Below the pieces are notes generated by a model. The model did no database searches and was not told where the DNA came from. It saw only the letters and a list, made by a program, of their open reading frames with translations. 64,000 nt of DNA, from positions 22,306,915 to 22,370,914 of the forward strand of contig CM070606.1 of the NCBI GenBank assembly GCA_036346395.1. The letters are read 5' to 3'. Each line of letters opens with the position of its first letter. Position 1 is the first letter of the stretch. This document shows positions 12,633 through 23,649 of the stretch, piece after piece. The position numbers and the translations under genes are program-made. Source of the stretch: Hsuehochloa calcarea (Eukaryota; Streptophyta; Magnoliopsida; Poales; Poaceae).

Positions 12633-14250
12633 TGAAGGACCGAAATGGCAACAGAGGGGGGGTGAATGGTGCCTAAAAATTAATACTCCCCTTCACTGTA
12701 TTTAAAACCAGCCTACAAAGATCTCTGAAGATCTAAAGAAAGTAAATGAAGCAAGATCAAATAACAAAACAAGTTTCAGTCATTCTTCCGAAATCGGAAG
12801 TTCGAAGCGATGATTGCGGAAGTTCCGCTATGTAGTTCCGATGTATATAGCGGAAGTTCCGCTTGCGTACTTCCACGCATAAAATCGGAAGCTCGATTAT
12901 CCCGACCAAGAATGTAACGCTCGGTTTTGCCCAAAATCCAAACTACTTAATCTTGAATGCTCTTCTCGAGTCAAGTTTTACAGACATCATCCTAAACACC
13001 ATCTTGACCTTATGGAGAAGAATCGCAACCAAAGATTCAATAATCGAACCAAAAGCGGATTTCTTGAAGAAGGGCAAAAAGACCAAAACCAATGATAAGC
13101 GAGATTCTCGATTCTTAGAGCATGAAACTTTGAGGAAGTAATAGCAATACCAAAACGATTCTAGATATGAAGTTTCATGCTATCTCATAAAACGAATCAA
13201 AAGATATGCCAAAACCCTAGATATTCAACATGAGCAGAGAGAGAGTTGCAAAATCAAATAATCGAAACCTCGATTTCATTGGATTGAAATATGGATTACA
13301 GAGGTAACGCAAAGAGGAATGATTACAATAGGTTTGATTCATACTCTCCCTCTCAACAAGCTCTCAAAAAGCAAAAGAAATCCTTTTCTAGAGCTAACCC
13401 TAATTTTCTCTCCAAAAGTCTTACCCTAACTCCAGGGTTCTCCCCTATTTATAGCCTTTGCTAATGGGCCTCCAACCCATTAAGCCCGCTACACCCAACG
13501 GAACCGCCTCCACTTTTGCCGCTTTGAAAAGACCCTTCGCCCCTTGCGCACCTTATGCGAAGCCTCTGTACACCTTGTTGTACACGACTACGCAACCGCT
13601 TCAAGATTCACGCCGTCTTCGACACATCCCGACCGTTCGACCTCAACGCCTCCTGCGCCTAGTCCGGTCCACGTGTCTCGCCACGACTCCATCTTGATGC
13701 CTGCGCAGTCAACATGCACAAAAACACATCACATAGCATTGCACAATATCATAGCATCAACAATTGTATAAGACTCAAACTCATACAAAATCAAAATCAC
13801 AAATTAATCTTCTCTGCACAGTTCTGGATACAATCGGAAGTTCCGCACTTACCACAGCGGAAGTTCCGATTTCGAACTATCCGCACTTGTCGGGATTATC
13901 GGAAGTTCCGCGCTCAACAACTGCGGTACTTAGATATCCTAACAACCAACTTTCCAGATATTTGAATCCGATTTGGTACCTCAGAGAACACTCAATGTCA
14001 GTATTATCGGACACTCCGCTACCCCTTGTGCGGTAGTTCCGATTTCCTTCAGCCGAACTCAAAACCCAGGAAAATCGGAAGTTCCTATTTCCAACACCGT
14101 AGTTCGATTTATCGAACTTCCGCTCCATACACAGCCGTAGTTCCGATTTCCTGACTCGGCCAGAAAAAGATCCAAACCGAAAAACTCAACTCTCAATCTA
14201 ATCAACACACTTGTCAAATACTCATCACTCAGAGTGGAGGACCTCTCACA
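12633..14250 (-). repeat. Diverged LTR-like block (LTR X) with CGG-AANTT-CCG palindromes
   Basis: The plus-strand left end (TGAAGGACCGAAATGGCAAC) resembles the left ends of the Y-type LTRs. The block ends in ...CTCTCACA at 14250, next to a reverse purine run (tggtctctcaaaa). A TATA box on the minus strand is at 13445-13453. It contains at least five perfect cggaagttccg palindromes (12817, 12851, 13835, 13858, 13900). No 5-bp target duplication is seen. Instead a roughly 55-bp imperfect direct repeat (gatcctgga.taggagcc...) flanks the block at 12560-12612 and 14272-14325. This may mean two related elements were joined by recombination. Confidence 0.6.
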
Positions 14251-15013
14251 TGGTCTCTCAAAAGGTATATCTTAGTAAAGACGATCCTGGACTAGGAGCC
14301 ATCCACAAACTCTTTCTAAGCTTCTACTAGGGCGACAATTCTTGAGGTTCATGTCATTTCTGACAAGCAGTCCCCATGAGATCGTCTGGATCATCAAACT
14401 ATCTCCAAGTTCATGTCTTTGACAAGAAGTCTCGTAAGAGTAGTTTGGCACATTTTAAGCATAAGACAATCTTGATTTTTCATTTTTCACAGGAGCAGTT
14501 TTAGAATCTCAAGAACACAAAAAACTCAAGTAATGATCAATTTTAGATTCAAGAGCTAACAAAACAATTCTAACAGGGCCAATATCACAAAAGGAGCACT
14601 AATTGCGCAACTAGCTAAAACATCCACAAATTGCAATTTTCAGTTCGAGTTTTTTTTAGAGTTCTAGCTCATACGGCAAAGACTTATCTCAGATATGTGA
14701 AAACATGATAATTCTAGCAAGTCAAGGAACTAGACATGGCATTGAGCAAGAATTGAAATACTAAAGCTCCAAAGGGTAATAGGCAAAGCTTCATCAATTT
14801 TAAAAGATAAGCAGAAAATCTTATATTACAATGCATCTTTTTGGTTTTTTTTTCATACCACTTGTTGTATTTTTCAAATGAATGCAATAAGATACAATGA
14901 GATGCAATAAAAAGCCTAAAAACCTAAAAAGTTCAAAAAGATCAATAAGTTCAGAGAAAGAGCAATAAAAGATCAAAAGAACAAGGTAAGATCAGAAAAG
15001 ATCGAACTCCCCC
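14251..15013 (-). other. AT-rich non-coding stretch downstream of the RNase H of element Y
   Basis: No gene is seen. On the minus strand it lies between the RNase H stop codon and LTR X. It has A-rich 'gatcaaaagaac' words and no convincing motif other than the flanking direct repeat at 14272-14325. Confidence 0.5.
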
Positions 15014-15742
15014 TCAAACCAACCCATAGGGATAAATTACCCCTAACTCGCTTCTCAAGGTGGCAAACCTAGTTGGGTCTAAAGGCTTGGTGAGGATATC
15101 AGCCAGTTGAGCCTCGGACTCCACGAAGTGTAGTACAATATCACCCTTCTTAACATGGTGTCTAAGGAAGTGATAGTGAATGTCTATGTGCTTGGTCCTA
15201 GAGTGTTGCACAGGGTTCTTAGCAATGTTAATAGCAGAAGTGTTATCACAGAAAAGAGGAACACTAGCAAAATTTAACCCATAGTCCTTAAGAGTGGATA
15301 CCATCCACAAAATCTGACTACAGCAACTAGCAGTAGCTACATATTCAGCTTCGGCAGTAGATTGTGCAATAGAGGACTGCTTCCTAGAAGACCAAGAAAT
15401 AAGAGAAGTGCCTAGGAAGTGACAAGTGCCCGAGGTACTCTTCCTATCAAGCCGACAGCCCGCAAATTCAGAATCAGAAAACCCCCGAATGGACAAAGAA
15501 GAAGAGCAGGAGTACCAAATGCCATACTGGAGGGTAGAGTGTAAATACCTGAATATGCGCTTAACAGCTTGGCGATGGAAAGCTCTCGGAGACGCCTGAA
15601 ACCTCGCGCAGAGGCAGACTATGAAGTGGATGTCTGGTCTTGAGGCCGTCAGGTACAGGAGGGAGCCGATCATGCTGCAGTACTCGCATTGATCCACGAC
15701 TTCTCCTTCCTCATCTGGATCCAAAGCAGTCGAAGTCGCCAT
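15014..15742 (-). pseudogene. Element Y: RNase H domain
   Basis: The 242-residue open frame covers the Copia RNase H region: MIGSLLYLTASRPDI, GFSDSEFAGC (catalytic Asp), the AEAEY motif (catalytic Glu) and TKHIDIHYHFLRHH. The usual ending LADILTKPL...LGVI is followed by a stop. RNase H removes the RNA strand during reverse transcription in the retroelement particle. The domain itself looks complete, but it is out of frame with the preceding reverse transcriptase near 15740, so the polyprotein is broken. Confidence 0.92.
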
Positions 15743-16107
15743 GGGAGTGGCATCGGCTTGCAGTCACCCATGTCGAAGCGTTTGAGCAAGTCCTTAGTAT
15801 ACTTCGTCTGATGGATGAAGATCCCTTCCTTACATTGCTTGATTTGAAGCCCCAGAAAGTAATTGAGCTCTCCCATCATACTCATCTCAAATTCCATGGA
15901 CATAGTCTTAGAAAAGCTGGAAACAAAAGCATGAGAAGAACCACTAAAGATAATATCATCAACGTAAATCTGAGCAAGCAGAAAGTCATTGCCACGCCTA
16001 AGAATGAACAAGGTCTTGTCTACCTTACCCATCTCAAAATCATTCTTAAGCAAGAAGGTCTTAAGCCTATCATACCAGGCTCTAGGGGCTTGTTTAAGAC
16101 CATACAA
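15670..16107 (-). pseudogene. Element Y: reverse transcriptase, C-terminal half
   Basis: The frame begins with MYGLKQAPRAWYDRL and contains the active-site motif YVDD (IYVDDIIF), then MSMMGELNYFLGLQI, all typical of Ty1/copia reverse transcriptase. It is separated from the N-terminal half by a small frame break near 16107-16165, and its last part overlaps the RNase H frame. With an intact catalytic motif but a broken frame, it is not expected to make enzyme. Confidence 0.92.
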
Positions 16108-16164
16108 GGCTTTGGACAGCTTGAAGACATGATGTGGGTTCTTGGGATTCTCAAAGCCTAGGGG

Positions 16165-16961
16165 TTACCTAACATACACTTCCTCCTCTATATAACCATT
16201 CAAAAAGGCACTCATAACATCCATCTGATATAATTTAAAGCCCTTAAATGCAGCAACTGCAAGCAGAATGCGAATGACTTCTAGTCTAGTAACAGGAGTA
16301 AATGTCTCATCAAAATCTAACCCCCCAACTTGGCTAAACCCCTGAGCTACCAACCTCGCCTTGTTTCTAATCACAGAACCATCCTCATTTTGTTTGTTTT
16401 TGAAAACCCAGCGGGTTCCTATAACATTATGACCACTCGGAGGTTCTACTAGGTTCCAGACCTTATTCCTCTCAAAATTCTCTAACTCCCCATGCATGCC
16501 ATTGACCCAACTAGAATCAGATAAAGCATGTGATATATCGCGGGGTTCAAAAGAAGCTACAAAAGCAGAATGAGAATAGAGGTTTTGATCATGATACCTA
16601 GAGCGAGTGACTCGCTCATGGAGATTACCTATCATTCGATCCGAGGAGTCTTTGCCTTTGAATGTGAAGTGGCGCTTGGGAGAAAAATACCTCTTCGACT
16701 TACGTAGGTACTGCTGATGATGAAGATGCAGCAGTGCCTCAACTGAAGGCGAAGTAGTCACAGCAGGTTCTTGTGCTTTGGAATAGGAGCGTCAACGGCG
16801 GCAGGTGGAAGAGCATCATCGAGTCCATCATCATCTTCCTCTACAAATATACTCTCTGTCACCTGTGTATCACCTGAAATATCTGATCTAGCTCCAGGGC
16901 TAGTCTCATCAAAAGTGGCATTGCATGTCTCCTGAACCAGGTTAGTTTCAACATTAAAAAC
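16165..16961 (-). pseudogene. Element Y: integrase-RT linker and reverse transcriptase N-terminal half
   Basis: The minus-strand frame from 16761 shows SAFVASFEPRDISHAL and SWVNGMHGELENFERN, then NVIGTRWVFKNKQNEDGSV, KARLVAQGF and MDVMSAFLNGYIEEEVYV, the conserved fingers and palm of Copia reverse transcriptase. A Lys-to-Met change is visible in 'MDVMSAFLNG' (normally MDVKSAFLNG). Upstream, 16762-16961 is the acidic, poorly conserved linker with stops. Confidence 0.9.
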
Positions 16962-17171
16962 TCAAAAACCCCTTGAATGCGCAGGATAACCTAGAAATAA
17001 ACCATCAAAAGTTCTTGACTCAAATTTATCTAGGTTTCCTGTCTTGAGAATAAAACACTTGGATCCAAAGACTCGAAAGTGCGAGACAGAGGGTTTTCTA
17101 CAAAATCGAAGCTCATAAGGAGTCTTGCCCAAAGACGGTCTCAAAAAGACACGATTTGCAATATGGCAAGC
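16962..17171 (-). pseudogene. Element Y: integrase C-terminal part (left of the nested insertion)
   Basis: It contains GKTPYELRF, VSHFRVFGSKCFILK and FDGLFLGYPAHSRGF, the conserved C-terminal module of Copia integrase. It is cut at 17171 by the plus-strand element. On the minus strand the integrase core resumes at 29133, and the frame is restored exactly across the 5-bp duplication. This shows that the insertion was clean. Confidence 0.92.
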
Positions 17172-19040
17172 TGTGGATATCGTGAGGATATGTGCACGAT
17201 CTCAGGATGATGAGTCAATTGGCAATGGCGTCATTGGTTTGCAAATTCTCGCGTTTTCGGGGTTGCTCCAAGGTCACAAAGCATCGGCGGTCTGACCAGG
17301 TTGTCTTGGCGATCGGATTGGAAGCGATCCGACCGCCATGGTGGCGGTCCGACCGCTGATTTGAAAGTTGGGTTTTGGAGCCGAGCCAAAATAGGTTGTG
17401 TAGGCAAGTTAGGGAGTCTCTGGATGTGGTCCCATCATTTTGGAGCTCCCTACAAAAGTTCTATTCGATTGAAATTTCCGGAAGGTTTGAATTTCTCGCT
17501 TGAATTTTGGCTAAGTCCTTTGGACCGTCCGACCGCCGTGATGGGAGCGGTCCGATCAAGATGAATCGGTCGACCGCCCTATGGGGCTGATCGGGCCGGC
17601 GATCACTTGAATGAAAGCCAAGTGTTGCATTGAGTTGATTTTGAGTGTGTGATTCTATGAACTTCAATGCTTTATTGATGTATATCGCATTGCAGGCGAC
17701 GTGGGTCAAGTTGAGAAGAACTTGTTCCGGAAGCGGTTTGCTTGTCTATTGTCATGTGCGGTGGCTTGCGTGTCAACGACGTCAGCGGTGAGTGGATCGG
17801 GACTACGCTTGGAGCCGAGGTCGAGCGATCGGGGATCTGGGTGAGGTCGTGTGACTCAAGCAGGTGCAGAATGGACAAGATGGATCGAGCGGGTGGTTCG
17901 AAACAGCTGGTTGGATCAGGTGGTGCGGATATCGGTGCGAGTCTCTGGGAGGTTCCGATGGGATTCGGACAAGAGAGGCTTGGCGTCGATGAGAACCGCT
18001 GATCAACCTACACGTGGTGAAGCAGGCGATTGCTTCAAGAGTTATTTGTGTGTGGGTCCCATGTGTAAGAGACCCAAAAAGGGAAACCCTAGCTCTCTAG
18101 TATAAATAGGAAGGGGTGACGTGGAAAACCTAAGCAAGCATTCATTTTAGCCCCCTTCTTCTTTTTCTAGGGTTTGGAGGAGAGGAGAGGAGAACTAGGG
18201 TTTGGAGTGTGCTCCTTGTTGAGCTCTTGCCCTCCTTGGTGGAGAGGCTTTGTAAGCATCTATTGTGAATGAACAATCTTGTGATGCTCAATTGAAAGAT
18301 CAATTGCTCCCTTTGTGTTCTTCTCTCTTTTGGATGTTTTTGGTGCTTCCTTGATTCAAAGGTTCTTGCGTGGTCTCTTGGCCTTCTTTATCTTGCTTTG
18401 ATGTATGGGATTACTCCTAGAGTCATCTAGATCATCAATCCCCCACAAGCAAGTCGTGAATCAAGTCTTTCTCTTTTCTAGGGTTTGAGCACTTCTTTGA
18501 TAAAATCTCGAGAGATCGATTCTGCGAAGTGGATCTGACGGATCGTCGCTAGAAATAGGTCTCTAATATCATTAGGGAGGTGTGCTAGAAATTTGGTCAA
18601 GTTTCATTGGTTGAATCAAAAGTTGGATCAAATTTCGTTTTGGTTTTGGGTGGAGTTTTGATCTTGGACTCTACCGTCCGACCGACCTTTCAACGCGCGG
18701 TTCGACCGCCCGTGTATTCAGATCACCTGGTTTGGCGGGTCGAACCACTATCCACCGGTCCGACCATTGGTTAGTTGCCGGTCGGACATTTGGATCACCG
18801 TCGGTCCGATCACTGTGTGTAGCCGGTCGGACCGCCGTGTCGATGAAGAACATTGAGTTCTTTTCTCCTTTTGTGTCGTGTGCTTGAGGGGTTTATCAAA
18901 TTCAACACAAGGCTTCCGTTGTGTGCTCACTAAACTTCTTAGCTTCCATAGCTAAAGGAGTAAAGTTCGTGTTGGTTTTGATTTAGGTGAGAAAGTTTTG
19001 AAAGCGCCTATTCACCCCCTAGTCGCCTTCCGGTCCTACA
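17172..19040 (+). repeat. 5' LTR of the nested plus-strand element
   Basis: It starts TGTGGATATC and ends GGTCCTACA. A TATA box (TATAAATAG) is at 18101-18109. Palindromes of the CGG-N5-CCG type include 17345-17355, with clusters at 17285-17360, 17520-17600 and 18675-18840, upstream and downstream of the TATA box. The AT-rich parts are nearly identical to the 3' LTR, while the CG-rich palindrome parts differ by many small indels. Confidence 0.95.
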
Positions 19041-19042
19041 AG

Positions 19043-19054
19043 TGGTATCGAGGC
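19043..19054 (+). promoter_or_regulatory. Primer-binding site (initiator Met-tRNA type)
   Basis: The sequence tggtatcgaggc begins 2 bp after the 5' LTR. It differs from the standard tggtatcagagc by an apparent loss of the A in CAG. The Gypsy element shows the same loss at 42325. Confidence 0.8.
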
Positions 19055-19095
19055 CTGTTAGCTCTCTTCTATAGATCTTAACCGGTCTTTGGAGC

Positions 19096-20055
19096 CATGG
19101 CGATGACAAGTACTCAACCAAGCCACATATTTTGAGGGAGTTGACTTTGCATCTTTGGAAGGCTCGTATGCAAGCGTATATCGAGGCTCAAGGGCACGCT
19201 ATTTGGCTAAAGGTGAAAAACCCTTATGTCGTGCCACCGATGACGATCGATCACTCGGATGTGGAGGCCAACAAAGAAAGGCTCGAATTATTTGATCCAA
19301 GGCCTTAGTCGATCCGAGTTTGAGCGTGTTGCTCACTTGCGGTGCGCTCACGAGATCTGCGGACACTTTGTGATTATCACGAAGGGTCCATCTGCGATCA
19401 AGGAAGTGAGATGTAACCACTCAAAAGGTTTACTCGAAGATCGAACAAAGGCCCGGTGAGTCTTTGGATGAGTGTGGGAAGATTCTCTAAAATTCTTCAT
19501 GATCTCCGCACTGTTGACTTGATATTTTCGAGTGCGAAAATGCACGCCACTTCAGGTGCTCTTGATGTGAAGGTCTGGGGTATGAAGATCACTTCCATCA
19601 ATGACAACACTGTCATGAGTGAGCTTACCATGGATAAGCTCTACTCGAGGTTGAAGACGCATGAGATTGACTTTATCTCGCGTCTCCCCAAGACAGTCGA
19701 TGGCTTTAGTGGTCGACAAATCCAAGGGTTGCTCTTGATTCTCTTGATTGTAGCTCATCGGCTTTTCATTATCGCTTTACATTCCTTGAGTGATGAGCAA
19801 CTTGAGAAATTGCCCGAGGATGACTTAGCCCTCCTTTCCACCAAATTCACAAGAGCGTACAACAAGGTGAGAAATAGGAGGAGGAGTGGACCTATCACGT
19901 GCTTCGAATGTGGTGAGCCAAACCACATTCGCTCCAAGTGCCCCAAGCTAAAGGGCAAAGAGGAGAAGGAGACACGAAGACATCCCCAGGAGAGGGATGC
20001 AAAACCCAAGAAGACAAACTATCGAAAGTTTGTCACCGGGTCCTGCCGCTCTTGA
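19096..20055 (+). pseudogene. Plus-strand element: gag with CCHC zinc knuckle
   Basis: The frame is broken several times. The recognisable parts are an N-terminal segment (MQAYIEAQGHAIWL-like near 19160-19210), a central UBN2-type segment near 19550-19700 (LTMDKLYSRLKTHEID) and a perfect zinc knuckle CFECGEPNHIRSKC (CX2CX4HX4C) at about 19899-19940, followed by a basic tail. Gag forms the particle shell and binds the genomic RNA. The frameshifts make it a pseudogene as sequenced, though some may be sequence errors (see findings). Confidence 0.82.
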
Positions 20056-20198
20056 GAATGTAAATATGAGCGATGTGGACTCGGAAGCGGAGGACGACGA
20101 GTGATTCTCGTGGCAAGAAGAAGGCGCATGACTTCACCGGCATGTGTTTCATGGCCAAGAACACCACGACAATGATTCCTCCAAAGATGGGGATCCTT

Positions 20199-21360
20199 TT
20201 AGTGATCTGATGAGGTATGCCCTTCTATTCTTGATATGAAAAGGGCTTTGGTGCTTCTTGAGCAGAAATTGCATAAGCAAGTAAAAATGATTAGGAAGCG
20301 GGACATTATGATTGATAATTTAAATCTTGAAGTTGTTAGGCTTAAATCTATCAATCCTGGCGATATTTGTGATTCTGCACTAGCTTGCTTAAAGATTTGA
20401 CAAGCTTGAAATCTGCTCATTCCTCTGTCACAAATCAACTAAAAGATGCTCTCGATGAACTAGAATCTTTCAAGTCTAGATCTGCTTGTTTAGATGTCAT
20501 TCCTCTTGATGTGACTGCCATAGAAGCTATCCCTTTAACTTGCTCTAATTGTGCTTTGCTAGAATTAAAATTGGATAGTTCCTTAAAAGAATTGCAAAAG
20601 TTTGATGCTAGTCACACATGCTCTCATTGTAAGGATAATAGGATTAAGATGCAAGAGATGACAGAAACATTGATTTACTCTAGAGTTGCATCTTGTGAAA
20701 ATTGTCCCAAGCTTACAACTAAGATTGAAGCCTTAAACAAGACCCTGGAAGAAAAGGCTAAAATTGAAAGATCCATGTCTTTTACTGCTTCTAAAAGGGT
20801 TATTGATTCTAACTCTTGTGTTTTGAATGCTGAAGTTGAAACCATGGTTAGTCAGATACAAGAGGCTTTTAGAGTCAAGTTTAAGGAGCAGTTGAGTAGG
20901 ATTCAGGAATCCTATTGTGTGTCTTGTGAGGCCTTCAAAGTGGAAGTGGCCCTTCTTAAGAGTAAGCGCAATGAGGTAATCAAGTCTAGCAAGTGTACTA
21001 GATGTGAGGAGTTAATGAAAGAGAATGATTACCTCAAGGTGACTCTTGAGAAATTTTCAAGTGGGAAAAAGAAACTCAACATGATTCTTGATCAATCCAA
21101 GGTGAGCGTGAAAAATAGTGGTCTAGGTTTCAATCCCCTAGAGCATTCCAAGAAAAACCCACCTAAGATTGCTAGAGTCGTGAAGAATGGTTTGTTTGAG
21201 CTAGAACCCCCTAAGCCATCCGGGGTTGTTTTCAAATCCGGTGGTTTTGCTCAAACTCTTTCTGGCAAGAAAAGTGCTTTCACTCATTCATGCATGCCCT
21301 CAAAGGTCGATGACATTGCACCTTCTGCAAGAAAGAAGGCCATACTGTTGAGTTCTTCTA
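20199..21360 (+). pseudogene. Plus-strand element: long coiled-coil gag extension with CxxC array
   Basis: An open frame from 20385 encodes a heptad-rich segment holding five CxxC pairs: CSNC (20541-20552), CSHC (20619-20630), CENC (20694-20705), CVSC (20916-20927) and CTRC (20994-21005). Spacings are 26, 25, 74 and 26 residues. The segment ends with KKLNMILDQSK, which element Y also has. A second zinc-knuckle-like motif (HCTFCKKEGHTVEF) can be read in another frame at 21314-21358. The role of this region is unknown; a structural role in the particle is only a guess. Confidence 0.8.
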
Positions 21361-22300
21361 GAGTTGGTCCTTCTAGAGTTCAGTCAGCTGGTGGGAAATG
21401 GTATGTGCTGGTGGTTGTGGATGATTACTCCAGGTATTCATGGGTTTATTTTCTTGCTTCTAAGGACGAAGCATTTGGATTCTTTAAAGATTTGGTCCTT
21501 AGAATTGCTGTTGATATACCTGGAGCTTTGAGAGCCATTAGGAGTGATAATGGGACAGAGTTCAAGAATTCTTCTTTTTCTACCTTCTGCGCTGATAGGG
21601 GAATTGAGCATCAGTTTTCTTCTCCTAGAGTTCCTCAGCAGAATGGTGTTGTAGAAAGGAAGAACAGAACCCTTGTAGAGATGGCTCGGACCATGCTAGA
21701 TGAGCATTCTACTCCTAGGAGATTTTGGGCTGAGGCGATCTCTACTGCTTGTTATATCTCCAATAGGGTTTTCTTGAGATCTGTGGTTGGGAAGACTTCT
21801 TATGAGCTTAGATTTGGTCATTCTCCCAAAGTCTCTCATTTCAAGATTTTTGGTTGCAAGTGCTTCATTCTTAAACATGGCAATCTTGATAAATTTGAGT
21901 CTAGATGTTTTGATGGCATATTTCTTGGTTATCCTGCTCATTCTCGTGGCTATCGTGCTTTTAATGTTGATACTAACAAAATTGTTGAGACTTGCGAAGT
22001 CACTTTTGATGAGGCTAGTCCTGGTACTAGACCCGATGCTTCAAGTACACAGGTTTCTGAGACTCAAGAAAGCATCTTCGTCGATGATGATTCTGAGGAT
22101 GAAGACTCAAACCATCCTCCTGCTACCTCACGAGAGGGTGGAGAGCTGCTACTACTACTTGATGTCACCGAAAGCGGTAGCCTCCTATCCCCACCGCGAT
22201 CCGAGTGGCTCTGTTCCTACCTCCACAACTCATGGGGTAGAGGCCACTTCTGCACCAGGAGCACCTCTTCGCATTCAGCGACAACATCCTCCCGAACAGA
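21361..22300 (+). pseudogene. Plus-strand element: integrase core and C-terminal part
   Basis: The frame continues from the coiled coil directly into VGPSRVQSAGGKW and VVVDDYSRYSWVYFL, then AIRSDNGTEFKN (second catalytic Asp), PQQNGVVERKNRTL (catalytic Glu), GKTSYELRF and FDGIFLGYPAHSRGY. The D-D-E core residues are present. The protease, the GAG-pre segment and the HHCC zinc domain that should lie before it are missing, by comparison with element Y (roughly 1 kb). The acidic linker at 22050-22300 follows. Confidence 0.92.
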
Positions 22301-23183
22301 TGATTGGGGATCTTCAAGAGCGAGTCACTCGCTCCAGGTTTATTTCTCCTGATTCCCATGCACATTCTGCTTTTGTCGCTTCTTTTGAACCCCGAGATAT
22401 CACCCATGCTTTATCTGATGCCTCTTGGGTCAATGCCATGCATGAAGAGCTTGAAAATTTTGAAAGAAACAAAGTCTGGTTTTTAGTTGAGCGACCTTCT
22501 GATTCTCATGTTATTGGAACAAAATGGGTTTTTAAAATAAGCAAAGTGAGGATGGATTGGTTGTTCGCAATAAGGCTAGACTTGTTGCTCAAGGTTATTC
22601 AGTAGAGGGCTTAGACTTTGAGGAGACTTTTGCTCCGAGAGCTAGATTGGAGGCCATTCGCATTCTTTTAGCATTTGCAACATCCAAGGGTTTCAAGCTT
22701 TTTCAAATGGATGTTAAAAGTGCTTTCTTGAATGGCTTCATAGAAGAAGAGGTCTTTGTCAAGCAACCTCCTGGTTTTGAAAATCAAAATTCCCAAACCA
22801 TGTTTTTAAACTCTCTAAAGCCTCAGTATGGTTTGAAACAAGCTCCTAGAGCTTGGTATGACAGCTTAAGAGTTTCTTGCTTGAAAATGATTTCAAAATG
22901 GGAATGGTTGATAAAACCTTGTTCACTCTCGTGCATGGCGTGATTTCTTGTTGGTTCAAATATATGTGGATGATATTATTTTGGTGGTTCCTCTCATGCT
23001 TTGGTGTCTAGATTTTGATTCTATGAGCGGTGAATTTGAGATGAGCATGATGGGAGAGTCGACATTCTTCCTTGGTCTTCAAATCAAGCAAGCGAAAGAA
23101 GGCACCTTCGTCCACGAGTAAGTATACAAAGGACCTTCTTGGCGCTTCAATATGGGAAGCGATGAGGCCAATGTCTACTCCCA
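22301..23183 (+). pseudogene. Plus-strand element: reverse transcriptase
   Basis: Frames at 22304-22550 (SAFVASFEPRDITHALSD, VIGTKWVFK) and 22557-22943 (NKARLVAQGY, MDVKSAFLNGFIEEEVFV, YGLKQAPRAWYDSL) join through a frameshift near 22545. The catalytic motif YVDD (IYVDDIIL) lies at about 22960-22985 in a third frame. GYSVEGLDF lacks the usual QV and APRARLEA replaces APVARLEA, both next to expected CAG/CTG sites. It is not functional as sequenced. Confidence 0.88.
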
Positions 23184-23649
23184 TTGCTACAACCACCGTC
23201 TTTGGACCACGATGAGGATGGAGAGTCAGTGGACGGAAGAGTACCGCAGATGATTGGCTCCTCCTCTATCTTACTGACGTCGAGGCGGACATACAATTCG
23301 CCGTATGTCCGTGCGCTCGATTTCGAGCTTCCTCGTGCTTCTCATCGTCAAGTCAGACGCGCATCTTGGTATCTTCAAGATACGCTTGATTTTGGACTCG
23401 TATTCTTCTTCTTGGCTCTTTCAATTCGAGCATTTTCGATCTTGATTTCACGGTGTAGAGTTGATAGGAAGAGTACTTACGCACTTGTCATTTCTTGGGC
23501 ACATCACTTGTTTCTTGGTCTTCGAGCAGTCTTACATTGCCTGATCCACCGTGGCCGAGTATGTAGTCGCTGCCGATGGTCGCTCTCGTGTTCTCTCCGA
23601 TTTTGTCCACGCTGCGAGACTATGGGTTATCTTTAGGAAGTGTTCCTCT
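23184..23649 (+). pseudogene. Plus-strand element: RNase H, first part
   Basis: Pieces of the Copia RNase H are visible in shifting frames (PQMIGSS, VDRKSTYALVISW). It is interrupted at 23649 by the solo LTR and continues at 25629. It is heavily frameshifted. Confidence 0.7.

Noticed and set aside
12633..14250. Palindromic cggaagttccg array considered as a CRISPR array
   Set aside because: Spacing is irregular, units are 11 bp, there are no cas genes and the genome is a plant; it is an LTR feature.
17172..19040. Palindromes considered as fungal zinc-cluster (Gal4-type) sites
   Set aside because: The CGG-N-CCG form matches, but plants lack that factor family; the likeness is only formal.
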